DNA of 64,000 bases from positions 558,001 to 622,000 of the forward strand of contig NW_027490255.1 in NCBI RefSeq assembly GCF_050948175.1, given 5' to 3'. The DNA comes from Xylocopa sonorina. Taxonomy: Eukaryota; Arthropoda; Insecta; Hymenoptera; Apidae. Under the pieces are notes generated by a model that was given only the letters and a program-made list of their open reading frames with translations, did no database searches and was not told where the DNA came from. The position numbers and the translations under genes were made by a program. Numbering within the stretch: position 1 is the stretch's first letter; every line of letters starts with the position of its first letter. Positions 1 through 13,456 of the stretch are shown one piece after another.

Positions 1-143
1 CAGATATCTACGTATCGTAGCATTAGCTTTCTAATGCTTCTTAAATCGCGATATCGCATCTCATATCTATGTTTCATGGTAAGATATAATATGATTTGCG
101 AAATGTTATGTATTCCTCATCTACACTTCAAATGAATGTGAAT
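1..143 (+). repeat. Partial HOR copy matching 4693-4835
   Basis: This stretch matches 4693-4835 (offset 4692 bp) with one difference seen: GTAAGAT here against GTAAAAT there. Both copies have the CAGATATC start, TTAAATCGCG and TTCCTCATCTAC, and both run into a unit with the AAGCGCG one-base deletion. The window therefore starts inside a larger repeated block rather than at an array edge. Confidence 0.88.
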
Positions 144-1358
144 GCGACACTTCCTCGCTAGGAAGCGCGTTTGCAGATGTCTACGTACCGTAGCAATAGA
201 TTTCTAATGCTTCTGAAAACGCGATATCGCATCTCATTTCTATGTTTCATGGTAAGATATAACATGATTTGCGAAGTGTTATGTATTCCTCGTCTACACA
301 TCAAATGAATGTGAATGCGATACTTCGTCGCTAGGAAATAGCGTTTGCAGATGTCTACGTATCGTAGCATTAGCTTTCTAATGCTACTTAAAACGCGATA
401 TCGCATCTCATATCTATGTTTCATGGTAAGATATAATATGATTTGCGAAGTGTTATGTGTTCCTCGTCTACACTTCAAATGAATGTGAATGCGACACTTC
501 CTCGCTAGGAAGTAGCGTTTGCAGATGTCTAGGTATCGTAGCAATAGATTTCTAATGCTTCTTAAAACGCGATATGGCATCTCATTTCTATGTTTCATGT
601 TAAGATATAACATGATTTGCGAAGTGTTATGTATTCCTCGTCTACACTTCAAATGAATGTGAATGCGATACTTCCTCGCTAGGAAATAGCGTTTGCAGAT
701 GTCTACGTATCGTAGCAATAGCTTTCTAATGCTTCTTTAAACGCGATATCCCATCTCATTCCTGTGTTTCATGGTAAGATATAATATGATTTGCGAAGTG
801 TTATGTATTCCTCGTCTACACATCAAATGAATGTGAAAGCGACACTTCCTCGCTAGGAAATAGCGTTTGCAGATGTCTACGTATCGTAGCAATAGATTTC
901 TAATGCTTCTTAAAACGCGATATCGCATCTAACTTCACTGTTTCATGGTAAGATATAATATGATTTGCGAAGTGTCATGTATTCCTCGTCTACACTTCAA
1001 ATGAATGTGAATGCGATACTTCCTCGCTAGGAAATAGCGTTTGCAGATGTCTACGTATCGTAGCAATAGCTTTCTAGTGCTTCTTAAAACGCGATATCGC
1101 ATCTCATTTCTGTTTCATAGTAAGATATAATATGATTTGCGAAGTGTTATGTATTCCTCCTTTACAATTCTAATGAATGTAAATGCGACACCTCCTTGCA
1201 AGGAAATAGCGTTTGCAGTTGTCTACCTATCGTAGCAATAGTGTTGTAATGCTTCTTAAAACGAGATATCGCATCTCATTTCCATGTTTCATGGTAAGAT
1301 ATAATATGATTTGCGAAGTGTTATGTATTCCTCGTCTACACTTCAAATGAATGTAAAT
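144..1358 (+). repeat. 7-monomer HOR unit, 1215 bp, copy 1
   Basis: Seven monomers span 1215 bp, which is 7 x 174 minus 3. The missing bases are a one-base deletion in the first unit (CTAGGAAGCGCG) and a two-base deletion (CATTTCTGTTTC) in the sixth. The block is followed at once by a nearly identical copy. The only difference I saw is CATAGTAAG here against CATGGTAAG in copy 2. Another marker in the block is CATCTAACTTCACTG. Confidence 0.93.
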
Positions 1359-2573
1359 GCGACACTTCCTCGCTAGGAAGCGCGTTTGCAGATGTCTACG
1401 TACCGTAGCAATAGATTTCTAATGCTTCTGAAAACGCGATATCGCATCTCATTTCTATGTTTCATGGTAAGATATAACATGATTTGCGAAGTGTTATGTA
1501 TTCCTCGTCTACACATCAAATGAATGTGAATGCGATACTTCGTCGCTAGGAAATAGCGTTTGCAGATGTCTACGTATCGTAGCATTAGCTTTCTAATGCT
1601 ACTTAAAACGCGATATCGCATCTCATATCTATGTTTCATGGTAAGATATAATATGATTTGCGAAGTGTTATGTGTTCCTCGTCTACACTTCAAATGAATG
1701 TGAATGCGACACTTCCTCGCTAGGAAGTAGCGTTTGCAGATGTCTAGGTATCGTAGCAATAGATTTCTAATGCTTCTTAAAACGCGATATGGCATCTCAT
1801 TTCTATGTTTCATGTTAAGATATAACATGATTTGCGAAGTGTTATGTATTCCTCGTCTACACTTCAAATGAATGTGAATGCGATACTTCCTCGCTAGGAA
1901 ATAGCGTTTGCAGATGTCTACGTATCGTAGCAATAGCTTTCTAATGCTTCTTTAAACGCGATATCCCATCTCATTCCTGTGTTTCATGGTAAGATATAAT
2001 ATGATTTGCGAAGTGTTATGTATTCCTCGTCTACACATCAAATGAATGTGAAAGCGACACTTCCTCGCTAGGAAATAGCGTTTGCAGATGTCTACGTATC
2101 GTAGCAATAGATTTCTAATGCTTCTTAAAACGCGATATCGCATCTAACTTCACTGTTTCATGGTAAGATATAATATGATTTGCGAAGTGTCATGTATTCC
2201 TCGTCTACACTTCAAATGAATGTGAATGCGATACTTCCTCGCTAGGAAATAGCGTTTGCAGATGTCTACGTATCGTAGCAATAGCTTTCTAGTGCTTCTT
2301 AAAACGCGATATCGCATCTCATTTCTGTTTCATGGTAAGATATAATATGATTTGCGAAGTGTTATGTATTCCTCCTTTACAATTCTAATGAATGTAAATG
2401 CGACACCTCCTTGCAAGGAAATAGCGTTTGCAGTTGTCTACCTATCGTAGCAATAGTGTTGTAATGCTTCTTAAAACGAGATATCGCATCTCATTTCCAT
2501 GTTTCATGGTAAGATATAATATGATTTGCGAAGTGTTATGTATTCCTCGTCTACACTTCAAATGAATGTAAAT
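1359..2573 (+). repeat. 7-monomer HOR unit, 1215 bp, copy 2
   Basis: This is a direct tandem copy of 144-1358, carrying the same indels and the same order of variant monomers. It diverges just after its end, where CCTTGCAAGG replaces CCTCGCTAGG. It is also the start of a longer block (1359-4262) that reappears at 5705-8434, so it belongs to two nested levels of duplication. Confidence 0.93.
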
Positions 2574-4262
2574 GCGACACTTCCTTGCAAGGAAATAGCG
2601 TTTGCTGATGTCTACGTATCGTAGCAATAGTGTTCAAATGCTTCTTAAAACGAGATATTGCATCTCATATCTATGTTTAATGATAAGATATAATATTCAT
2701 TGCGAAGTGTTATGCATTCCGCGTATGCGATTCAAATGAATGTAAATGCGACACTTCCTTGCAAGGAAGTAGCGATTGCAGATGTTTACCTATCGTAGCA
2801 ATAGAGTTCTATTGCTTCTTAAAACGCGATATCGCATCTCATTTCTATGTTTCATGGTAAGATGTAATATGATTTGCGAAGTGTTATGTATTCCTCCTCT
2901 ACACTTCAAATGAATGTAAATGCGACACTTCCTTGCTAGGAAATAGCGTCTGCAAATGTCTAGGTATCGTAGCAATAGAGTTCTAATGCTTCTTAAATGG
3001 CGATACCGCATCTCATTTCTCTGTTTCATGGTAAGATATAATATGATTTGCGAAGTGTCATGTATTCCTCTTCTACACTTCAAATGAATGTAAATGCGAC
3101 ACTTCCTTGCAAGGAAATAGCGTTTGCAGATGTTTACCTATCGTAGCAATAGAGTTCTAATGCTTCTTAAAACGCGATATCGCATCTCATTTCTATGTTT
3201 CATGGTAAGATATTATATGATTTGCGAAGTGTTATGTATTCCTCGTCTACACTTCAAATGAATGTAAATGCGACACTTCCTTGCAAGGAAATAGCGTTTG
3301 CAAATGTCTACCTATCGTAGGAATAGTGCTCTAATGCTTCTTAAAACGCGATATCGCATCTCATTTCTATGTTTCATGGTAAGATATAATTTGATTTGCG
3401 AAGTGTTATGTATTCCTCGTCTACACTTCAAATGAATGTGAGTGCCATACTTCCTCGCTAGGAAATAGCGTTTGCAGATGTCTACGTATCGTAGCAATAG
3501 CTTTCTAATGCTTCTTAAAACGCGATATCGCATCTCATTTCTATGTTTCATGGTAAGATATAATATGATTTGCGAAGTGTCATGTACTCCTCGTCTACAC
3601 TTCAAATGAATGTAAATGCGACACTTCCTTGCTAGGAAATGGCGTCTGCAGATATCTAGGTATCGTAGCAATAGAGTTCTAATGCTTCTTAAAACGCGAT
3701 ATCGCATCTTATTTCTATGTTTCATGGTAAGACGTAATATGATTTGCGAAGTGTTAAGTATTCCTCCTCTACACTTAAAATGAATGTAAATGCGACACTT
3801 CCTTGCTAGGAAATAGCGTCTGCAGATGTCTAGGTATCGTAGCAATAGAGTTCTAATGCTTCTTAAAACGCGATATCGCATCTCATTTCTCTGTTTCATG
3901 GTAAGATGTAATATGATTTGCGAAGTGTTATGTATTCCTCCTCTACACTTCAAATGAATGTAAATGCGATATTTCCTTGCCAGGTAGTAGCGTTTGCAAA
4001 TATCTACCTATCGTAGCAATAGTGTTCTAATGCTTCTTAAAACGCGATAGCGCATCTCATTTCTATGTTTCATGGTAAGATGTAATATGATTTGCGAAGT
4101 GTTATGTATTCCTCCTCTACACTTCAAATGAATGTAACTGCGACACTTCCTTGCTAGGAAATAGCGTCTGCAGATGTCTAGGTATAGTAGCAACAGATTT
4201 CTAATGCTTCTTAAAACGCGATATCGCATCTCATTTCTCTGTTTCATGGTAAGATATAATAT
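1359..4262 (+). repeat. 2.9-kb duplicated block, copy 1 (partner 5705-8434)
   Basis: This block matches 5705-8434. The offset is 4346 bp in its first part and 4172 bp from about 2600 on, so the partner lacks exactly one monomer (174 bp). Shared markers are the AAGCGCG deletion, CTTTACAATTC, a class D unit with GTTTAATGATAAG, TGGCGATACCG, TAGGAATAGTGCTC, GACGTAATATG and the CCTTGCCAGG type. Match is lost where TAATATGATTTG here faces TAATATTCATTG in the partner. Confidence 0.88.
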
Positions 4263-4835
4263 GATTTGCGAAATGTTATGTATTCCTCGTCTACACTTCA
4301 AATGAATGTGAATGCGACACTTCCTCGCTAGGAAATAGCGTTTGCAGATGTCTACGTATCGTAGCAATAGATTTCTAATGCTTCTTAAAACGCGATATCG
4401 CATCTCATTTCTATGTTTCATGGCAAGATATAATCTGATTTGCGAAGTGTTATGTATTCCTCGTCTACACTTCAAATGAATGTGAATGCGACACTTCCTC
4501 GCTAGGAAGTAGCGTTTGCAGATGTCTACGTATCGTAGCAATAGATTTCTAATGCTTCTTAAAACGCGATATCGCATCTCATTTCTATGTTTCATGGTAA
4601 GATATAACATGATTTGCGAAGTGTCATGTATTCCTCGTCTACACTTCAAATGAATGTGAATGCGATACTTCCTCGCTAGGAAATAGCGTTTGCAGATATC
4701 TACGTATCGTAGCATTAGCTTTCTAATGCTTCTTAAATCGCGATATCGCATCTCATATCTATGTTTCATGGTAAAATATAATATGATTTGCGAAATGTTA
4801 TGTATTCCTCATCTACACTTCAAATGAATGTGAAT
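4263..4835 (+). repeat. Class A monomers between duplicated blocks
   Basis: About three class A monomers (CCTCGCTAGG, GTGAATGCGA) lie here. The last 143 bp match the window start. There is no other feature. Similar runs of units with TATAATCTG and TATAACATG recur in the 27, 31 and 35 kb regions. Confidence 0.75.
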
Positions 4836-5704
4836 GCGACACTTCCTCGCTAGGAAGCGCGTTTGCAGATGTCTACGTACCGTAGCAATAGATTTCTAAT
4901 GCTTCTGAAAACGCGATATCGCATCTCATTTCTATGTTTCATGGTAAGATATAACATGATTTGCGAAGTGTTATGTATTCCTCGTCTACACATCAAATGA
5001 ATGTGAATGCGATACTTCGTCGCTAGGAAATAGCGTTTGCAGATGTCTACGTATCGTAGCATTAGCTTTCTAATGCTACTTAAAACGCGATATCGCATCT
5101 CATATCTATGTTTCATGGTAAGATATAATATGATTTGCGAAGTGTTATGTGTTCCTCGTATACACTTCAAATGAATGTGAATGCGACACTTCCTCGCTAG
5201 GAAGTAGCGTTTGCAGATGTCTAGGTATCGTAGCAATAGATTTCTAAGGCTTCTTAAAACGCGATATGGCATCTCATTTCTATGTTTCATGTTAAGATAT
5301 AACATGATTTGCGAAGTGTTATGTATTCCTCGTCTACACTTCAAATGAATGTGAATGCGATACTTCCTCGCTAGGAAATAGCGTTTGCAGATGTCTACGT
5401 ATCGTAGCAATAGCTTTCTAATGCTTCTTTAAACGCGATATCCCATCTCATTCCTGTGTTTCATGGTAAGATATAATATGATTTGCGAAGTGTTATGTAT
5501 TCCTCCTTTACAATTCTAATGAATGTAAATGCGACACCTCCTTGCAAGGAAATAGCGTTTGCAGTTGTCTACCTATCGTAGCAATAGTGTTGTAATGCTT
5601 CTTAAAACGAGATATCGCATCTCATTTCCATGTTTCATGGTAAGATATAATATGATTTGCGAAGTGTTATGTATTCCTCGTCTACACTTCAAATGAATGT
5701 AAAT
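4836..5704 (+). repeat. 5-monomer derivative of the 1215-bp unit
   Basis: This 869-bp block follows 144-1358 (offset 4692) and then jumps to the last monomers of that unit, with CTTTACAATTC and GTGTTGTAATGC. Two monomers are missing, including the one with the two-base deletion, so the length is 1215 minus 346. It leads directly into the full version at 5705. A private variant is TCTAAGGCTTC near 5246. Confidence 0.87.
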
Positions 5705-8434
5705 GCGACACTTCCTCGCTAGGAAGCGCGTTTGCAGATGTCTACGTACCGTAGCAATAGATTTCTAATGCTTCTGAAAACGCGATATCGCATCTCATTT
5801 CTGTGTTTCATGGTAAGATATAACATGATTTGCGAAGTGTTATGTATTCCTCGTCTACACATCAAATGAATGTGAATGCGATACTTCGTCGCTAGGAAAT
5901 AGCGTTTGCAGATGTCTACGTATCGTAGCATTAGCTTTCTAATGCTACTTAAAACGCGATATCGCATCTCATATCTATGTTTCATGGTAAGATATAATAT
6001 GATTTGCGAAGTGTTATGTGTTCCTCGTCTACACTTCAAATGAATGTGAATGCGACACTTCCTCGCTAGGAAGTAGCGTTTGCAGATGTCTAGGTATCGT
6101 AGCAATAGATTTCTAATGCTTCTTAAAACGCGATATGGCATCTCATTTCTATGTTTCATGTTAAGATATAACATGATTTGCGAAGTGTTATGTATTCCTC
6201 GTCTACACTTCAAATGAATGTGAATGCGATACTTCCTCGCTAGGAAATAGCGTTTGCAGATGTCTACGTATCGTAGCAATAGCTTTCTAATGCTTCTTTA
6301 AACGCGATATCCCATCTCATTCCTGTGTTTCATGGTAAGATATAATATGATTTGCGAAGTGTTATGTATTCCTCGTCTACACATCAAATGAATGTGAAAG
6401 CGACACTTCCTCGCTAGGAAATAGCGTTTGCAGATGTCTACGTATCGTAGCAATAGATTTCTAATGCTTCTTAAAACGCGATATCGCATCTAACTTCACT
6501 GTTTCATGGTAAGATATAATATGATTTGCGAAGTGTCATGTATTCCTCGTCTACACTTCAAATGAATGTGAATGCGATACTTCCTCGCTAGGAAATAGCG
6601 TTTGCAGATGTCTACGTATCGTAGCAATAGCTTTCTAGTGCTTCTTAAAACGCGATATCGCATCTCATTTCTGTTTCATGGTAAGATATAATATGATTTG
6701 CGAAGTGTTATGTATTCCTCCTTTACAATTCTAATGAATGTAAATGCGACACCTCCTTGCAAGGAAATAGCGTTTGCTGATGTCTACGTATCGTAGCAAT
6801 AGTGTTCAAATGCTTCTTAAAACGAGATATTGCATCTCATATCTATGTTTAATGATAAGATATAATATTCATTGCGAAGTGTTATGCATTCCGCGTATGC
6901 GATTCAAATGAATGTAAATGCGACACTTCCTTGCAAGGAAGTAGCGATTGCAGATGTTTACCTATCGTAGCAATAGAGTTCTATTGCTTCTTAAAACGCG
7001 ATATCGCATCTCATTTCTATGTTTCATGGTAAGATGTAATATGATTTGCGAAGTGTTATGTATTCCTCCTCTACACTTCAAATGAATGTAAATGCGACAC
7101 TTCCTTGCTAGGAAATAGCGTCTGCAAATGTCTAGGTATCGTAGCAATAGAGTTCTAATGCTTCTTAAATGGCGATACCGCATCTCATTTCTCTGTTTCA
7201 TGGTAAGATATAATATGATTTGCGAAGTGTCATGTATTCCTCTTCTACACTTCAAATGAATGTAAATGCGACACTTCCTTGCAAGGAAATAGCGTTTGCA
7301 GATGTTTACCTATCGTAGCAATAGAGTTCTAATGCTTCTTAAAACGCGATATCGCATCTCATTTCTATGTTTCATGGTAAGATATTATATGATTTGCGAA
7401 GTGTTATGTATTCCTCGTCTACACTTCAAATGAATGTAAATGCGACACTTCCTTGCAAGGAAATAGCGTTTGCAAATGTCTACCTATCGTAGGAATAGTG
7501 CTCTAATGCTTCTTAAAACGCGATATCGCATCTCATTTCTATGTTTCATGGTAAGATATAATTTGATTTGCGAGGTGTTATGTATTCCTCGTCTACACTT
7601 CAAATGAATGTGAGTGCCATACTTCCTCGCTAGGAAATAGCGTTTGCAGATGTCTACGTATCGTAGCAATAGCTTTCTAATGCTTCTTAAAACGCGATAT
7701 CGCATCTCATTTCTATGTTTCATGGTAAGATATAATATGATTTGCGAAGTGTCATGTACTCCTCGTCTACACTTCAAATGAATGTAAATGCGACACTTCC
7801 TTGCTAGGAAATGGCGTCTGCAGATATCTAGGTATCGTAGCAATAGAGTTCTAATGCTTCTTAAAACGCGATATCGCATCTTATTTCTATGTTTCATGGT
7901 AAGACGTAATATGATTTGCGAAGTGTTAAGTATTCCTCCTCTACACTTAAAATGAATGTAAATGCGACACTTCCTTGCTAGGAAATAGCGTCTGCAGATG
8001 TCTAGGTATCGTAGCAATAGAGTTCTAATGCTTCTTAAAAAGCGATATCGCATCTCATTTCTCTGTTTCATGGTAAGATGTAATATGATTTGCGAAGTGT
8101 TATGTATTCCTCCTCTACACTTCAAATGAATGTAAATGCGATATTTCCTTGCCAGGTAGTAGCGTTTGCAAATATCTACCTATCGTAGCAATAGTGTTCT
8201 AATGCTTCTTAAAACGCGATAGCGCATCTCATTTCTATGTTTCATGGTAAGATGTAATATGATTTGCGAAGTGTTATGTATTCCTCCTCTACACTTCAAA
8301 TGAATGTAACTGCGACACTTCCTTGCTAGGAAATAGCGTCTGCAGATGTCTAGGTATAGTAGCAACAGATTTCTAATGCTTCTTAAAACGCGATATCGCA
8401 TCTCATTTCTCTGTTTCATGGTAAGATATAATAT
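5705..8434 (+). repeat. 2.7-kb duplicated block, copy 2 (partner 1359-4262)
   Basis: This copy lacks one monomer relative to the partner. It passes from CCTCCTTGCAAGG straight to TTTGCTGATG near 6760-6775, where copy 1 has one more unit with CAGTTGTCTACC. Otherwise the order of variants is the same, with scattered substitutions such as GCGAGGTG near 7570 and TTAAAAAGCG near 8036. Confidence 0.88.
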
Positions 8435-11400
8435 TCATTGGGAAGTGTTATGCATTCCTCGTCTACGATTCAAATGAAAGTAAATGCGACACTTCCTTGC
8501 AAGGAAATAACGATTGCAGATGTCTACGTATCGTAGCAATAGAGTTCATATGATTCTTAAAACGCGATATCGCATCTCATTTCTATGTTTCATGTTAAGA
8601 TATAACATGATTTGCGAAGTGTTATGTATTCCTCGTCTACACTTCAAATGAATGTGAATGCGATACTTCCTCGCTAGGAAATAGCGTTTGCAGATGTCTA
8701 CGTATCGTAGCAATAGCTTTCTAATGCTTCTTAAAACGCGATATCCCATCTCATTCCTGTGTTTCATGGTAAGATATAATATGATTTGCGAAGTGCTATG
8801 TATTCCTCGTCTACACTTCAAATGAATGTGAATGCGATACTTCCTCGCTAGGAAATAGCGTTTGCAGATGTCTACGTATCGTAGCAATAGCTTTCTAGTG
8901 CTTCTTAAAACGCGATATCGCATCTCATTTCTATGTTTCATGGTAAGATATAGTATGATTTGCGAAGTGTTATGTGTTCCTCCTCTACACTTCTAATGAA
9001 TGTAAATGCGACACCTCCTTGCAAGGAAATAGCTTTTGCAGTTGTCTACCTATCGTAGCAATAGTGTTGTAATGCTTCTTAAAACGAGATATCGCATCTC
9101 ATATCTATGTTTCATGGTAAGATATAATATGATTTGCGAAGTGTTATGTATTCCTCGTCTACACTTCAAATGAATGTAAATGCGACACTTCCTTGCAAGG
9201 AAATAGCGTTTGCTGATGTCTACGTATCGTAGCAATAGAGTTCAAATGCTTCTTAAAACGAGATATTGCATCTCATATCTATGTTTAATGATAAGATATA
9301 ATATTCATTGCAAGGGTTATGCATCCCGCGTATGCGATTCAAATGAATGTAAATGCGACACTTCCTTGCAAGGAAATAGCGATTGCAGATGTTTACCTAT
9401 CGTAGCAATAGAGTTCTATTTCTCCTTAAAACGCGATATCGCATCTCATTTCTCTGTTTCATGGTAAGATATAATATGATTTGCGAAGTGTCATGTATTC
9501 CTCTTCTACACTTCAAATGAATGTAAATGCGACACTTCCTTGCAAGGAAATAGCGTTTGCAGATGTTTACCTATCGTAGCAATAGAGTTCTATTGCTTCT
9601 TAAAACGCGATATCGCATCTCATTTCTATGTTTCATGGTAAGATGTAATATGATTTGCGAAGTGTTATGTATTCCTCCTCTACACTTCAAATGAATGTAA
9701 ATGCGACACTTCCTTGCTAGGAAATAGCGTCTGCAAATGTCTAGGTATCGTAGCAATAGAGTTCTAATGCTTCTTAAATGGCGATACCGCATCTCATTTC
9801 TCTGTTTCATGGTAAGATATAATATGATTTGCGAAGTGTCATGTATTCCTCTTCTACACTTCAAATGAATGTAAATGCGACACTTCCTTGCAAGGAAATA
9901 GCGTTTGCATATGTCTACGTATCGAAGCAATAGGGTTCAAATGCTTCTTAAAACGAGATATTGCATCTCATATCTATGTTTCATGATAAGATATAATATT
10001 CATTGGGAAGTGTTATGCACTCCTCGTCCACGATTCAAATGAAAGTAAATGCGACACTTCCTTGCAAGGAAATAACGATTGCAGATGTCTACGTATCGTA
10101 GCAATAGAGTTCATATGATTCTTAAAACGCGATATCGCATCTCATTTCTATGTTTCATGGTAAGATATAATATGATTTGCGAAGTGTTATGTATTCCTCG
10201 TCTACACTTCAAATGAATGTGAATGCGACACTTCCTCGCTAGGAAATAGCGTTTGCAGATATTTACGTATCGTAGCAATAGATTTCTAATGCTTCTTAAA
10301 ACGCGATATCGCATCTCATTTCTATGTTTCATGGCAAGATATAATATGATTTGCGAAGTGTTATGTATTCCTCGTCTACACTTCAAATGAATGTAAATGC
10401 GACACTTCCTTGCAAGGAAATAGCGTTTGCAGATGTCTACCTATCGTAGCAATAGTGTTCTAATGCTTCTTAAAACGCGATATCGCACCTCATTTCTATG
10501 TTTCATGGTAAGATATAATATGAATTGCGAAGTGTTATGTATTCCTCGTCTACACTTCAAATGAATGTAAATGCGACACTTCCTTGCAAGGAAATAGCGT
10601 TTGCAGATGTCTGCGTATCGTAGCAATAGCTTTCTAATGCTTCTTAAGACGCGATATCGCATCTCATTTCTATGTTTCATTGTAAGATGTAATATGATTT
10701 GCGAAGTGTCATGTATTCCTCGTCTACACTTCAAATGAATGTGAATGCGATACTTCCTCGCTAGGAAATAGCGTTTGCAGATGTCTACTTATCGTAGCAA
10801 TAGCTTTCTAATGCTTCTTAAAACGCGATATCGCATCTCATTCCTATGTTTCATGGTAAGATATAATATGATTTGCGAAGAGTCATGTATTCCTCTTCTA
10901 CACTTCAAATGAATGTAAATGCGACAGTTCCTTGCAAGGAAATAGCGTTTGCAGATGTTTACCTATCGTAGCAATAGATTTCTAATGCTTCTTAAAACGA
11001 GATATCGCATCTCATTTCTATGTTTCATGGTAAGATATAATATGATTTGCGAAGTGTTATGTATTCCTCGTCTACAATTCAAATGAATGTAAATGCGACA
11101 CTTCCTTGCAAGGAAATGGCGTTTGCAGATGTCTACGTATCGTAGCAATAGATTTCTAATGCTTCTTAAAACGCGATATCGCATCTCATTTCTATGTTTC
11201 ATGGCAAGATATAATCTGATTTGCGAAGTGTTATGTATTCCTCGTCTACACTTCAAATGAATGTAAATGCGACACTTCCTTGCAAGGAAATAGCGTTTGC
11301 AGATGTTTACCTATCGTAGCAATAGAGTTCTAATGCTTCTTAAAACGCGATATCGCATCTCATTTCTATGTTTCATGGTAAGATATAATATGATTTGCGA

Positions 11401-11693
11401 AGTGTTATGTATTCCTCGTCTACACTTCAAATGAATGTAAATGCGACACTTCCTTGCAAGGAAATAGCGTTTGCAGATGTCTACGTATCGGAGCAATAGG
11501 GATCAAATGCTTCTTAAAACGAGATATTGCATCTCATATCTATGTTTCATGATAAGATATAATATTCATTGCGAAGTGTTATGCATTCCTCGACTACACT
11601 TCAAATGAATGTGAATGCGACACTTCCTTGCAAGGAAATAGCGTTTGCAGATGTCTACCTATCGTAGCAATAGTGTTCTAATGCTTCTTAAAA
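8435..11693 (+). repeat. Mosaic satellite region with frequent class D units
   Basis: About 19 monomers lie here without a long tandem higher-order period. Pieces echo other regions: 9.5-9.9 kb matches 2.75-3.1 kb (TGGCGATACCG marker), and the ATTCATTGGG plus GAAAGTAAATG unit occurs near 8431 and 9994. A class D unit near 9301 has a net one-base deletion and several clustered changes (GCAAGGGTTATGCATCCCG). No gene-like sequence is present. Confidence 0.82.
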
Positions 11694-12239
11694 CGCGATA
11701 TCGCACCTCATTTCTATGTTTCATGGTAAGATATAATATGAATTGCGAAGTGTTATGTATTCCTCGTCTACACTTCAAATGAATGTAAATGCGACACTTC
11801 CTTGCAAGGAAATAGCGTTTGCAGATGTCTACGTATCGTAGCAATAGAGTTCAAATGCTTCTTAAAACGAGATATTGCATCTCATATCTATGTTTCATGA
11901 CAAGATATAATATTCATCGCGAAGTGTTATGCATTCCGCGTCTACAATTCAAATGAATGTAAATGCGACACTTCCTTGCAAGGAAATAGCGTTTGCAGAT
12001 GTCTACGTATCGTAGCAATAGAGTTCTTATGATTCTTAAAACGCGATATCGCATCTCATTTATATGTTTCATGGTAAGATATAATATGATTTGCGAAGTG
12101 TCATGTATTCCTCGTCTACACTTCAAATGAATGCGAATGCGACACTTCCTCGCTAGGAAATAGCGTTTGCAGATGTGTACGTATCGTAGCAATAGAGTTC
12201 ATATGATTCTTAAAACGCGATATCGCATCTCATTTCTAT

Positions 12240-13073
12240 GTTTCATGGTAAGATATAATATGATTTGCGTAAGTGTTATGTATTCCTCGTCTACACTTCA
12301 AGTGAATGTAAATGCGACACATCCTAGCAAGGAAATAGCGTTTGCATATGTCTACGTATCGAAGCAATAGAGTTCAAATGCATCTTAAAACGAGAAATTG
12401 CATCTCATATCTATGTTTCATGATAAGATATAATATTCATTGGGAAGTGTTATGCATTCCTCGTCTACGATTCAAATGAAAGTAAATGCGACACTTCCTT
12501 GCAAGGAAATAACGATTGCAGATGTCTACGTATCGTAGCAATAGAGTTCATATGATTCTTAAAACGCGATATCGCATCTCATTTCTATGTTTCATGGCAA
12601 GATATAATATGATTTGCGAAGTGTTATGTATTCCTCGTCTACACTTCAAATGAATGTAAATGCAACACTTCCTTGAAGGAAATAGCGTTTGCAGATGTTT
12701 ACCTATCGTAGCAATAGAGTTCTAATGCTTCTTAAAACGCGATATCGCATCTCATTTCTATGTTTCATGGTAAGATATAATATGATTTGCGAAGTGTTAT
12801 GTATTCGTCGTCTACACTTCAAATGAATGTGAATGCGACACTTCCTCGCTAGGAAATAGCGTTTGCAGATGTCTACTTACCGTAGCAATAGATTTCTAAT
12901 GCTTCTTAAAACGCGATATCGCATCTCATTTCTATGTTTCATGGTAAGATATAACATGATTTGCGAAGTGTCATGTATTCCTCGTCTACACTTCAAATGA
13001 ATGTGAATGCGATACTTCATCGCTAGGAAATAGCGTTTGCAGATATCTACGTATCGTAGCATTAGCTTTCTAA
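12240..13073 (+). repeat. Internal repeat within the 3305-bp unit, copy a
   Basis: This stretch matches 13457-14290 at an offset of 1217 bp (7 x 174 minus 1). Shared features are GCGTAAGTG, CACATCCTAGCAAGG, TCGAAGCAATAG, ATTCATTGGG and CCTTGAAGG. Copy a ends near TTAAATCGCG, where copy b has CTACTTAAAACG. The pair is itself repeated in the second 3305-bp unit, so the internal duplication came before the 3305-bp amplification. Confidence 0.88.
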
Positions 13074-13456
13074 TGCTTCTTAAATCGCGATATCGCATCT
13101 CATATCTATGTTTCATGGTAAGATATAATATGATTTGCGAAATGTTATGTATTCCTCGTCTACACTTCAAATGAATGTGAATGCGACACTTCCTCGCTAG
13201 GAAGCGCGTTTGCAGATGTCTACGTACCGTAGCAATAGATTTCTAATGCTTCTGAAAACGCGATATCGCATCTCATTTCTATGTTTCATGGTAAGATATA
13301 ACATGATTTGCGAAGTGTTATGTATTCCTCGTCTACACATCAAATGAATGTGAATGCGATACTTCGTCGCTAGGATATAGCGTTTGCAGATGTCTACGTA
13401 TCGTAGCATTAGCTTTCTAATGCTACTTAAAACGCGATATCGCATCTCATATCTAT

